Shown: positions 24,919 to 33,186 of the stretch, in pieces
Position numbering within the stretch: position 1 is the first letter of the stretch
How the letters are laid out: each line of letters opens with the position of its first letter
DNA from: an uncultured Collinsella sp.
GTDB lineage: Bacteria; Actinomycetota; Coriobacteriia; Coriobacteriales; Coriobacteriaceae
DNA length: 64,000 nucleotides
Reading direction: 5' to 3'
NCBI GenBank assembly: GCA_900541055.1
Contig: UQHZ01000010.1
Span: forward strand, 1 to 64,000
Notes under the pieces: model-generated
Database searches by the model: none
Told to the model about the DNA's origin: nothing
The model's input: only the letters and a program-made list of their open reading frames with translations
Made by a program: the position numbers and the translations under genes

Positions 24919-27084
24919 CTATGCACGGGCGCATTCCGCAACGTGCGAATCGAGCCATTCGATATCCTCGGCAAGATGTGCCACGCCCAGATGGTGTTCA
25001 CCCGGACACACCTCGTGCCGCAGGCCATCTCTGCGGCTCAGCAACTTGTAGGCATCGCGCACGATCTCGAGCTGCTCGTCAACATTTTTCAGCCCGCGCG
25101 AACCGTTCAGATGATCCTCTTCGCAGCTTTGCACCAGCAGCGGATGCGGCGCGATGAGCGAGGCAATATCGCCCATGTCGAGTAAGCGCCAAAGTCCGGG
25201 TGTGTAGTTGCAGCTGCAATTGCCATTGAGATGCAGCAGCGAATCGTCGACACCGTACAGATAGCCCGAGACAAACGCCTTGCGCACACGCGGGTCGAGT
25301 GCGGCCAGGTACAACGTCATGTAGCCGCCACCCGAAAAACCAAAGCAACCCAGGTCATCCATGGCAATGTCGCCGCGCGCCTCCAAGTAATCGATCAAGC
25401 GCATGTTGTCCCAGACGTTGAGGCCCGCAACCGTAAGACCCAGCGGCTCGGCCATACGTGCTTGATTCAGACACGTACCGCGCAGGTAGCTGTTCTCGTC
25501 ATCGCCCTGGCCCTTCCAGTCACGACGGTATCCCCAACCGCGTGCGTCGGGGCAGACGGTCACGTAACCCATACGCGCCAAACGCAGACCGTAGTCGTAA
25601 TTGAACTTACGCACGGCATCATCGACCGCCGGCACGCCCGCAACACCGGCTACGCTTGCAGCACCCGCTCCCTGATGGCCATGCGGGCAGATATAGCAAC
25701 ACTTGCGGCCGCACGCATCGAGCTTAGGCGACTGCGGCTCGAGCAGGTAGAACGGCATCCAAACGTCGCGCTCCACCTGCAGCATCGCATGGGTGCGCAC
25801 GATGCCGCCGGCAACCCGCACGCGGCTGAGCTCACGAATCTCAATCGGGACGCGGTCCATAAGCGAAAGGCCCAAAACATCGTACAGACGAGTCCTGGTC
25901 GCAATCTTCCACGCCTCAAAATCTGCAGGAGTCTTGCCCGTAAAAGCAGCCGAACGTCCCTCGCGCTTCAGCCGGGCACGCAGCGCAGGCTCGTCTTCGC
26001 AGTACGTCTCGATGTGCACGGTGCGGCCATTGGCAGATAGCCCAGCCGTCTCAACCGCATCACCGTCGCCGCCCTCGGGATCCCAGCCATCCCCACCGGC
26101 AAGCACCTGCTCGCGAGCGTACCCGACGGCAGCCATCACATCGAGTTTATTTGCCCACGGCACCCAGTCGGTAGTATCACCCGCCGGCCCATGCAGGATT
26201 GCGCCAGCATACTGCGCGCAGCTGTGCGCCGCCGGCTTATTCCAATCCCACCAGCCTTCGCGCTTGATATGTCGCCCCAGCCAGCAATCGATCAGCGCAG
26301 TTTGCGCCCATTCGCGCCAAGGACGGCCCAGGTAGACCGAATCCGGCGCCACGCCATCCGGAGCTGTAAACGAACAACCATGAAACACAAATCCGTACGG
26401 CTCGCCTTTAGGCGTGGAGGCTGCCGTTACATACCCGTTGACATCCATATCGCGGTTGAGCGAGCGAATCTCGCACCCCTCAAAGTAGGCACGCGCGCCG
26501 CCAAAGATAAAGTCGACATCGCCCTCGATCCGGCAACGTCGGAAATATTGGCGCCCCACCCGGCGCGGCGCATACTGTTTGGGTCCTATGAACCCGCCCG
26601 GTTTGACCTCATGCGGCGGCAGCGGACCCAAAAACAGTGTGTCCTGGTGCCCCTTAATGCAGCAGGCATCGACAACCAGACGGTCGCCATCGGCATACAG
26701 GGCAATCGCCTGACCGACCTCGCGCCCATCGCCGGCATCATTTACGATCGTTAGGTTCTCGAGCCGCACGTCGTCGGCATCGACCAAAACGGTATAGGTC
26801 CTAAACGTGCCGAGCGTGCCGTCCGCGCCCGAGCCGTCCTCCGAAGGCGTCTTGGCACCCAGGCCGCCCATGATACGCACGCTATCGGCCGTCTCTCCCT
26901 CAATCGTCACATGCGGGCGACGAATCTCGACCCGCTCGCGGTACTCACCCGGCTCGACGCGAATCATCACCGGTTGCTCGGCATCCGGATAGAGCTGATC
27001 GGCTGCCGCCAAGGCATCGGAAATCGTTGGATACGCTCCTGCCGCAGCCCTCGAAACGCGCAGCGTATAGATACTTTCGCTCAT
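24919..27084 (-). CDS. Fusion of a CE8 pectin methylesterase and an alpha/beta-hydrolase esterase
   Basis: A 721-residue protein with two catalytic modules. Residues about 5-330 are a right-handed beta-helix pectin methylesterase: KGHQDTLF with D148, GDVDFIFGG with D191, and YLGRPW with R254. Residues about 365-715 form an alpha/beta hydrolase with GFSGGG (nucleophile S584), DARGWGYRRDW and a C-terminal EHHLGVAH, similar to acetylxylan-esterase-like enzymes. A short Gly/Asp-rich linker (329-345) separates them. Lacking a signal peptide, it should strip methyl and probably acetyl esters in the cytoplasm. Its ATG overlaps the stop of the upstream esterase by 4 bp. Confidence 0.9.
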   Translation of the reverse strand: MSESIYTLRVSRAAAGAYPTISDALAAADQLYPDAEQPVMIRVEPGEYRERVEIRRPHVTIEGETADSVRIMGGLGAKTPSEDGSGADGTLGTFRTYTVLVDADDVRLENLTIVNDAGDGREVGQAIALYADGDRLVVDACCIKGHQDTLFLGPLPPHEVKPGGFIGPKQYAPRRVGRQYFRRCRIEGDVDFIFGGARAYFEGCEIRSLNRDMDVNGYVTAASTPKGEPYGFVFHGCSFTAPDGVAPDSVYLGRPWREWAQTALIDCWLGRHIKREGWWDWNKPAAHSCAQYAGAILHGPAGDTTDWVPWANKLDVMAAVGYAREQVLAGGDGWDPEGGDGDAVETAGLSANGRTVHIETYCEDEPALRARLKREGRSAAFTGKTPADFEAWKIATRTRLYDVLGLSLMDRVPIEIRELSRVRVAGGIVRTHAMLQVERDVWMPFYLLEPQSPKLDACGRKCCYICPHGHQGAGAASVAGVAGVPAVDDAVRKFNYDYGLRLARMGYVTVCPDARGWGYRRDWKGQGDDENSYLRGTCLNQARMAEPLGLTVAGLNVWDNMRLIDYLEARGDIAMDDLGCFGFSGGGYMTLYLAALDPRVRKAFVSGYLYGVDDSLLHLNGNCSCNYTPGLWRLLDMGDIASLIAPHPLLVQSCEEDHLNGSRGLKNVDEQLEIVRDAYKLLSRRDGLRHEVCPGEHHLGVAHLAEDIEWLDSHVAECARA

Positions 27085-27890
27085 CGTCCATCACGCTCCC
27101 ATGCAACGAACTGTTCAGGCCAGCCCTGAACCTGTGGCTGAATATGCTCGGCGCAGCCCTTAAATGCCGTTTGGTCCGTGGCGAGCGATGCCCCATGCTT
27201 TCCATGCGAAAAGACATGTAGGCTAAAGCCAATCCCGTGGTCGGCAAGAGCCTGCGCAAGAAGGAGGCTATTTTGAACTGGTACCGATGCATCCTCGGCG
27301 GTATGCCACAAGAACGTACGGGGGAAGCCATCGCCCACCATATTCTCGATCGACAACTTTTGAGCTAAAGCGCCATCGGCACCCGTTAGGTGTTCAAACG
27401 AACCACGATGAGCATAGGCCCCCGAGCTTACGACCGGATAGCCCAAGCAAAGTGTGTCAGGCCGAATCGACTCAGGCGATGCCGAAATCGACTCTGCAAG
27501 CCAGGGTTGGTCCCAAAGCGCCCCGAGCAAGCCAACTAGATGCCCACCGGCCGAAAAACCCATGACCGTAATCCGATCAGGATCGACACAGTACTCTGCC
27601 GCATGGCTTCGGACGGTATCGACCGCCCGCGCGAGTTCTTGCAATGCCAGCGGATAGACAGCCGGAGCAACCGAATAGTTCAGTACAAACGCTTGGTAGC
27701 CCATCGCCAACAAACGGAGCGCTACCGGCTCGCCTTCGCGCGGCGAAACGTGATCGTAGCCGCCTCCTGGCACGACCACAACTGCAGGCAGCGGTTTTAA
27801 AGCATAAGCATCTTCGGTCGGGGCAAAAACATAAGACGTAATCGTGGCAGACGAGCCATCGACCCCGACAGGAATCGTTTTATTGAGCAT
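27081..27890 (-). CDS. Alpha/beta-hydrolase (acetylesterase-like)
   Basis: A 269-residue alpha/beta hydrolase. VVVVPGGGYDHVSPREGEP is the oxyanion-hole region (HGGG-like), GFSAGGH carries the nucleophile serine, and SHGKHGASL holds the likely catalytic histidine; TAEDASVPV supplies the acidic residue. The pattern is that of carbohydrate acetylesterases acting on short oligosaccharides. The ATG at 27890 follows AAAGGGA. It is coupled by a 4-bp ATGA overlap to the methylesterase fusion, so the two probably de-esterify the same imported pectin fragments. Confidence 0.87.
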   Translation of the reverse strand: MLNKTIPVGVDGSSATITSYVFAPTEDAYALKPLPAVVVVPGGGYDHVSPREGEPVALRLLAMGYQAFVLNYSVAPAVYPLALQELARAVDTVRSHAAEYCVDPDRITVMGFSAGGHLVGLLGALWDQPWLAESISASPESIRPDTLCLGYPVVSSGAYAHRGSFEHLTGADGALAQKLSIENMVGDGFPRTFLWHTAEDASVPVQNSLLLAQALADHGIGFSLHVFSHGKHGASLATDQTAFKGCAEHIQPQVQGWPEQFVAWERDGR

Positions 27891-27942
27891 GTATTCCCTT
27901 TCACCATGATGCGTAGCGCAGCGCACACGGCCGTATCGCACA

Positions 27943-27979
27943 AGGGCTGCATTGCCGATTTATCCGACAATGCAGCCCT
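27943..27979 (-). terminator. Hairpin between GH28 and the esterase genes
   Basis: A perfect 12-bp stem AGGGCTGCATTG with a 13-base loop lies after the GH28 stop. No T run follows, so it may protect the upstream mRNA end or terminate only partly. Confidence 0.5.
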
Positions 27980-27994
27980 GGTCATCAACCCGAG

Positions 27995-29590
27995 TTAGGA
28001 ACGGACAACCTTGTCGACGTTCTGGAGCTGCAGTTCCTCGCCGTCCTGGCCCTCGATCACCACATTTTGCAGATCGAGTACCTTGACGTTTTGCGCAATG
28101 ATGCCCTGACACACCATGGGCTCAACGCCGCAGGCCATGGCCGGGACAAAGGGCTCGGCATCCGGCGCGAAGGTCACGTGGACATCCTGGAACGTCAGGC
28201 GCGTTACTTTACTCTCGGGCAGGCCCGTGATGTAGGCAGCGGCCGCGTGGCAGTTAGTGGCCTCGATATCGCAAAACGTCGTGGCACCAAAGCCGGGCGT
28301 GCGGTCGTCGACAGGCAGCGTCTCGCGAGACTGCACGTAATCGGTCTTGCCGTCCTTGTCGCAGAAGTAGAAGGAGTTGACCACGAAGGGCGTGAGCACC
28401 TCATCCATGCGAATGTGCTCAAAGGTAATGCCCTCGTTGACGGCATCCTTGCCGCGCCCGCGGCGGGTCTTGACGCGCAGGCCGCGGTCGGTGCGCTCAA
28501 AGAGGCACTTGCTCACGGTAAGGTCCTTGATGCCGCCGGCAGCCTCTGAACCCAGGACCACGGCGCCGTGACCATCGTGCATGTAGCAGTGAGAGATCAG
28601 CACGTCGTGCGTGGCGGGACGAAGCTCGGGCTCAATGCCCAGCTTGCCGCTCTTGATGGCGATGCAGTCGTCGCCCACCGAGAACTGACAGCCAAGGATG
28701 CGGACAAAGCCGCAGCTCTCGGGATCGAAACCGTCGGTGTTGTGGGAGTTCTTGGGGCCCTCGATGGACAGGCAGAGCGCATCGACGTGCTCGCACAGGA
28801 TGGGGTGGATGTTCCACGCCGGGCTGTTGCGGACGGTGAAGCCGGCCAAGCTCACGTTTTGGCACTCGGACAGGAAAATCATGCGCGGGCGGGCGACCTC
28901 GCGGCCCTCCTCCGGGCGAAAGATGTTCTTAAAGTCCTTGTTCCACCAGTTGTCCTCGGCAAAATCGGTCTGACCGTCGATGGCACCACGACCATAGATG
29001 CACACGTCGTGCACGCTCAGACCCATAAAGGTAGAGCAGTAGGTCGAGAAACTCTCGCCCTCCCAGCGGCCCAGGGGCAGCATATCGGTGCCGGCATGCC
29101 CGGCGCCCTCGTCGCCTGTGACCGTGCCCGGAATGTAGGCAAGCGCCGCGCGATCGTGACGGGCCAACAGCACCGCTCCCTCGGCGAGCTCGATGTTGAT
29201 ATTGCTCTTAAGGAAGAGGGACTTGATGCGATAACTACCGGCGGGGATCAGCACGCGCCCGCCCTTGGGGCAGGCCATGATGGCAGCCTGGATGTTGGTG
29301 GTGTCGTCGTGCTCGGCATCGCCCTTGGCGCCACAGTCGCGAACGTTGATGGTAAAGGGCTCAGCCGGCGTGGTGACACCTACGCTCAGCTCACGCTCGC
29401 CACAAACAAAACGAACCAGGTTGCGCTTGCCGGGGATCAGGCCGTCGACATAGGTCTCGACCGTATTCGTGGTACCGGCGGGCTCGTCGTTGACAAAGAT
29501 CTCCCACGTATCGGCACAGGTAAAGTAGCCGCCGTCGTCAAGCTCGATCACGGCCGCGCGGGCGTTGCGCCAGATAACGTTCGTCTCCAT
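27995..29590 (-). CDS. GH28 polygalacturonase (probable exo-acting)
   Basis: A 531-residue beta-helix hydrolase with all GH28 signatures: NTDGFDPESC, SVGDDCIAIKSG (the catalytic Asp pair), DGHGAVVLGSE and RVKTRRGRG. An N-terminal domain of about 80 residues (WEIFVNDEPAGTTNT...) precedes the catalytic DCGAKGDAEHDDTTNIQAAI opening, a form common in bacterial exo-polygalacturonases. It has no signal peptide, so it hydrolyses imported oligogalacturonides. The ATG at 29590 follows GAGGGAG. A strong terminator separates it from the transporter gene upstream. Confidence 0.93.
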   Translation of the reverse strand: METNVIWRNARAAVIELDDGGYFTCADTWEIFVNDEPAGTTNTVETYVDGLIPGKRNLVRFVCGERELSVGVTTPAEPFTINVRDCGAKGDAEHDDTTNIQAAIMACPKGGRVLIPAGSYRIKSLFLKSNINIELAEGAVLLARHDRAALAYIPGTVTGDEGAGHAGTDMLPLGRWEGESFSTYCSTFMGLSVHDVCIYGRGAIDGQTDFAEDNWWNKDFKNIFRPEEGREVARPRMIFLSECQNVSLAGFTVRNSPAWNIHPILCEHVDALCLSIEGPKNSHNTDGFDPESCGFVRILGCQFSVGDDCIAIKSGKLGIEPELRPATHDVLISHCYMHDGHGAVVLGSEAAGGIKDLTVSKCLFERTDRGLRVKTRRGRGKDAVNEGITFEHIRMDEVLTPFVVNSFYFCDKDGKTDYVQSRETLPVDDRTPGFGATTFCDIEATNCHAAAAYITGLPESKVTRLTFQDVHVTFAPDAEPFVPAMACGVEPMVCQGIIAQNVKVLDLQNVVIEGQDGEELQLQNVDKVVRS

Positions 29591-29637
29591 GGATTTCTCC
29601 CTCAAAAAGATGCTCTAAAGGCAAATTGTACGCTGTT

Positions 29638-29681
29638 AAAAAAGGGCCGTGCCTGCCGGCGGAATTCCGGTGGCACGGCCC
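29638..29681 (-). terminator. Intrinsic terminator of the transporter gene
   Basis: GGGCCGTGCC pairs with GGCACGGCCC (29644-29681) with an additional inner CCGG pairing, followed on the minus strand by six Ts. Confidence 0.92.
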
Positions 29682-29705
29682 TGTGATTTGGACGATATGT
29701 CGGCC

Positions 29706-31265
29706 TTACTCGGCGGGGGTTACGCTACCGTCCTGGAAGCCAACGTTGTTGTGGGCAAAGCAGTCCTCGTACTTAAAGCCGGAGAGCTCCTCGCAAAGCG
29801 CCTTGACCTCGGGCTTGACGTCGGCCATCTTGCCACCCTCCTTGACGCGGTGAATCTCGTCGCAAAGGATGTCGCACTGCTCCTTGTCGATCTTGATGCC
29901 GCGGGCAAGGACGGCCGCAAGCAGGAAGAAGCCGGCGCAGCCGATGATCATGTAGCCGCAGATATACAGAGGCACGGTAGCGGGCTGGGTCACGGCGTCG
30001 CTATTGCCGGCGGTCTGAATGAAGCCGGAGGCAGCAAGGACGATAGCCCACACGTTGACGGCGATAGCCTGGGCGATCTGCTGGCAGAGCTGCTGCGCGG
30101 AGCTGTAGATGCCCTCGCGACGACGCAGGGTGATGAGTTCATCGACATCGGGGATGTAGTTGAGCAGAACATCGGGCAGGTACTGGAAGCCGACGTAGAA
30201 GAACTTCCAGATGGCGAAGATGATGGGGTAGGCGATCATGGCGATGGCGACCGTGGAGGTGCCGTTGATCTGACCAAAGGCGAAGTAGTTGTAGGCAATG
30301 ATGCACGCAGCGCAACCGGCATTTGCGAGGTACCAAGACTTGTGGAAGCCCTTCTTGGCCATGAGGGCGACCCAGATGGCGGTGCAGACGATAGCGACGA
30401 CCTTGCCAGGCATCTCCATCACGGACTCGTAGGACTTAGGAATCTGCAGGCAGTAGACGATGAAGAAGGACAGGCAGGCAGACCAGCAGGCAGCAGCAAG
30501 CTTCGTGGAGACCTGTGCATACAGGACCTTGCGAAAGGACTTGTTGCGGAAGGTGGAGATAACGTCGATGAAGAACTTCTTGATACCCTCGCCGACGCTC
30601 TCGATCTTCTCCTGAGCGACCTCCTCGGGGGTGTGCTCCCACGTGGACAGGTACACGCAGAGCAGCGAGATTGCCATGACCGAAGCGTTGATCGTAGCGA
30701 TGATGAAGTAGCTAAACGGGTTGGTCTCGCCGAAGGTGCCAAAGCCAAAGCCGACGAGTGCTGCCATCAGGAAGCCGGCGGCGTTACCAAAGAGATGCTT
30801 GTAGCCGGTAAGGTACGTACGCTCCTTAAAGTCGTCGGTCATCTCGATGGTAAGCGGCGACAGGTTGGCGGTGCAGAACGTGTACGCGACGTTGTAGATC
30901 AGGTACAGCACAAAGTAGTACGGGAAGCCAAACGGCGTAGCCACGAAGATGAGCGGCTCGGCGATCATCATCGGGATGGCCAGCAAGATCCAGAAACGAC
31001 GACGACCAAAGATACGGCCAATCTTGGTGGCATAGAAGTTATCGGCCACAAAGCCCATCAGCGGGCAAAGAATGGCGTTGACATAGATGGCAAACGAGCT
31101 GATCAGTGCAGCCTCGCCTGCGGACAGGCCACACTCCGTGGACAGGAACAGCACCATGTAGCTGTGCGTAAAGGTCAGGGCACCGGAATTGAGCATACCG
31201 CCCATACCAAAGCCCAAGCGCGTCCAGAATGTGATCTTACGCTTTTTTCCGATCTTATTAGCCAT
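29706..31265 (-). CDS. GPH-type MFS transporter for pectic oligosaccharides or hexuronides
   Basis: A 519-residue, roughly 12-helix transporter of the glycoside-pentoside-hexuronide:cation symporter family (MFS_2): RLGFGMGGMLNSGALTFTHSYMVLFLST, NAILCPLMGFVADN, GRRRFWILLAIPM and YIPDVDELITLRRREGIYSSAQQL, the last being a GPH signature between helices. A soluble tail of about 70 residues ends the protein. The ATG at 31265 follows GAGGGAG. Three operators lie upstream, so it is probably the main induced uptake system of the pectin locus. Confidence 0.9.
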   Translation of the reverse strand: MANKIGKKRKITFWTRLGFGMGGMLNSGALTFTHSYMVLFLSTECGLSAGEAALISSFAIYVNAILCPLMGFVADNFYATKIGRIFGRRRFWILLAIPMMIAEPLIFVATPFGFPYYFVLYLIYNVAYTFCTANLSPLTIEMTDDFKERTYLTGYKHLFGNAAGFLMAALVGFGFGTFGETNPFSYFIIATINASVMAISLLCVYLSTWEHTPEEVAQEKIESVGEGIKKFFIDVISTFRNKSFRKVLYAQVSTKLAAACWSACLSFFIVYCLQIPKSYESVMEMPGKVVAIVCTAIWVALMAKKGFHKSWYLANAGCAACIIAYNYFAFGQINGTSTVAIAMIAYPIIFAIWKFFYVGFQYLPDVLLNYIPDVDELITLRRREGIYSSAQQLCQQIAQAIAVNVWAIVLAASGFIQTAGNSDAVTQPATVPLYICGYMIIGCAGFFLLAAVLARGIKIDKEQCDILCDEIHRVKEGGKMADVKPEVKALCEELSGFKYEDCFAHNNVGFQDGSVTPAE

Positions 31266-31341
31266 CGAGCTCCCTCTCTTTTCTCGATTGTCTTGTAACA
31301 AGACATTTGAGTCCACACTGACATCTGTCTGCCCAGCGTTC

Positions 31342-31519
31342 AGGGTGAACGTTTAGTTAGATTATGCGCGATTCCTTACGAAAGGTGAACGTTCACTTGC
31401 ATATTATCCCCGAACGGTCGATTTTTACCGCTGAACGGACACAATTGAGATCCTCACACCTATTTTCTGCTGGTAAAGGTGCCATGCTGGACAGCCATGA
31501 GATAGGTGAACGTTTATCA
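31342..31519. promoter_or_regulatory. Three pectin-regulon operators upstream of the GPH transporter
   Basis: AGGGTGAACGTTTAGT (31342-31357), AAGGTGAACGTTCACTT (31382-31398, perfect 12-bp core) and ATAGGTGAACGTTTATCA (31502-31519). The first two are about 40 bp apart, which would allow looping or cooperative binding; the third is about 120 bp further upstream. Confidence 0.8.
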
Positions 31520-31552
31520 GATTTTCTAACATATTCACTTAACCACGAAACG

Positions 31553-31585
31553 AAAAAGCCCCGCCGGGAACACTCCCGACGGGGC
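31553..31585 (-). terminator. Intrinsic terminator of uxaCBA
   Basis: A 12-bp stem with one mismatch (31558-31569 with 31574-31585) and a 4-base loop, followed on the minus strand by TTTTTCG. Confidence 0.92.
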
Positions 31586-31620
31586 CGATGACATCGCGCT
31601 ATGCTTGGGCGCACTTGCCG

Positions 31621-33105
31621 CTACAGGCAGACGCCGTCCTTCCAGATACTGATCTCGTGACAGCCACGGCGCTCGGCACTCGTGAGTTTACCGCTCGCCG
31701 TCTCCAGCACCAGCTGGTATAGATCGTGAGCAGCCTCGTCGAGCGTGCGCTCACCCGTGGCAATCACGCCGGCGTTAAAGTCCATCCAGTTGGCCTTGTG
31801 GTCGCACAGACGCTGATTGGTGAACACCTTGAGCGTAGGCGCCGGCGCGCCAAACGGTGTGCCGCGGCCGGTCGAGAACAGAATCACGTGGCAGCCGGCA
31901 GCCGTCAACGCCGTGGTGGATACCATGTCGTTGCCCGGACCGCACAGCATGTTCAGGCCGTGTTTATTTGCCTGGCCGGCATACGGCAGCACGTCGACGA
32001 TGGGGGCAGACCCGCCTTTTTGCACGCAGCCGCAGCTCTTGTCCTCGAGCGTGGTAATGCCGCCGTCCTTGTTGCCGGGGCTCGGGTTCTCGTAGACAAC
32101 CTCGCCGTGGCTAATAAAGTAGTCCTTAAAGCCATTGAGCATGTCGGAAGCGGCGTTAAAGACCTGCTCGTTCTCACAGCGATCGAGCAGGATACTCTCG
32201 GCGCCAAACATCTCGGGCACCTCGGTAAGCACCGACGTGCCGCCGCGGGCGACGACCATATCGCTCACGCGACCGATCGTGGGGTTGGCGGTAATGCCCG
32301 AAAGACCGTCGGAGCCGCCGCACTTAAGACCAATAACCAGCTCGGAGGCCAAAATGGGCTCTCGCTTGGCTTGCTTGGCCAGGTCAGCCAGCTCGGCCAG
32401 AATCTTGTGGCCCTCGATTTGCTCGTCGGCTACATCCTGGCAGGTGAGAAAGCGAACGCGCTCGTGATCGAAGTCACCGAGCTCGTCGAGCACCTGCTGG
32501 TGCGTGCAGTTCTCGCAACCGAGCGACAGGAATAGCACGCCGGCCGCATTAGGATGACGCGAGAGCGCCACCAGCAGACGACGCGTCTGGGCATGGTCGG
32601 CGCCGGTCTGCGAGCAGCCAAAGGGATGCGGGAAGTAGTAAACACCCTCCAGCGAGCCATCGACCAGATCCTGGGCCTGTTCACACATGGCACGGGCGAC
32701 TTCGTTGACACAGCCGACCGTGGGGATGATCCACAGCTCATTACGCGTCGCGGCACGACCGTCGGCGCGGCGGAACCCCATAAAGGTCTCGGGCTCAACC
32801 GGATCCACGACCGGATGTGTGGGGTTGTAGGTGTACTCGACCTCGCCCGAAAGGTTGGTCTTGACATTATGTGTATGAAGCCACTGACCGGGCTGGACAT
32901 CGCCCGTCACATGGCCGATAGGAAGGCCGTACTTGATGACGTCCTCCCCCGCGGCAATCGAGCGCACGGCCATCTTATGACCCTGCGGAATATCCTCCGC
33001 GGCCACGACCTCGCCCACCCCGGGAACCGCGACGGCGGTGCCCTTGGCAAGCGGCGACAGCGCGACGATCACGTTGTCGGCCGGATTGATCTGGATAGTG
33101 TTCAT
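31621..33105 (-). CDS. uxaA: Altronate dehydratase
   Basis: A 494-residue altronate dehydratase (E. coli UxaA: 495). An N-terminal SAF domain (about 1-90, KMAVRSIAAGEDVIKYGLPIG) leads to the catalytic part with GFRRADGRAATRNELWIIPTVGCVN, HPFGCSQTGADH, LGCENC, GLKCGGSDGLSGITANP and CGPGNDMVSTTALTAAGC. The cysteines fit an iron-dependent site. It converts D-altronate to KDG. AGGA lies before the ATG. It is the third gene of uxaC-uxaB-uxaA and is followed by a terminator. Confidence 0.96.
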   Translation of the reverse strand: MNTIQINPADNVIVALSPLAKGTAVAVPGVGEVVAAEDIPQGHKMAVRSIAAGEDVIKYGLPIGHVTGDVQPGQWLHTHNVKTNLSGEVEYTYNPTHPVVDPVEPETFMGFRRADGRAATRNELWIIPTVGCVNEVARAMCEQAQDLVDGSLEGVYYFPHPFGCSQTGADHAQTRRLLVALSRHPNAAGVLFLSLGCENCTHQQVLDELGDFDHERVRFLTCQDVADEQIEGHKILAELADLAKQAKREPILASELVIGLKCGGSDGLSGITANPTIGRVSDMVVARGGTSVLTEVPEMFGAESILLDRCENEQVFNAASDMLNGFKDYFISHGEVVYENPSPGNKDGGITTLEDKSCGCVQKGGSAPIVDVLPYAGQANKHGLNMLCGPGNDMVSTTALTAAGCHVILFSTGRGTPFGAPAPTLKVFTNQRLCDHKANWMDFNAGVIATGERTLDEAAHDLYQLVLETASGKLTSAERRGCHEISIWKDGVCL

Positions 33106-33186
33106 TGCAAATGGTCCTAACCCTACAGGTTGAGCAGAAGTCGAGACGCGGGCACGCCGTCCCGCGCCCGCGTCTGCGCCGGAAAT

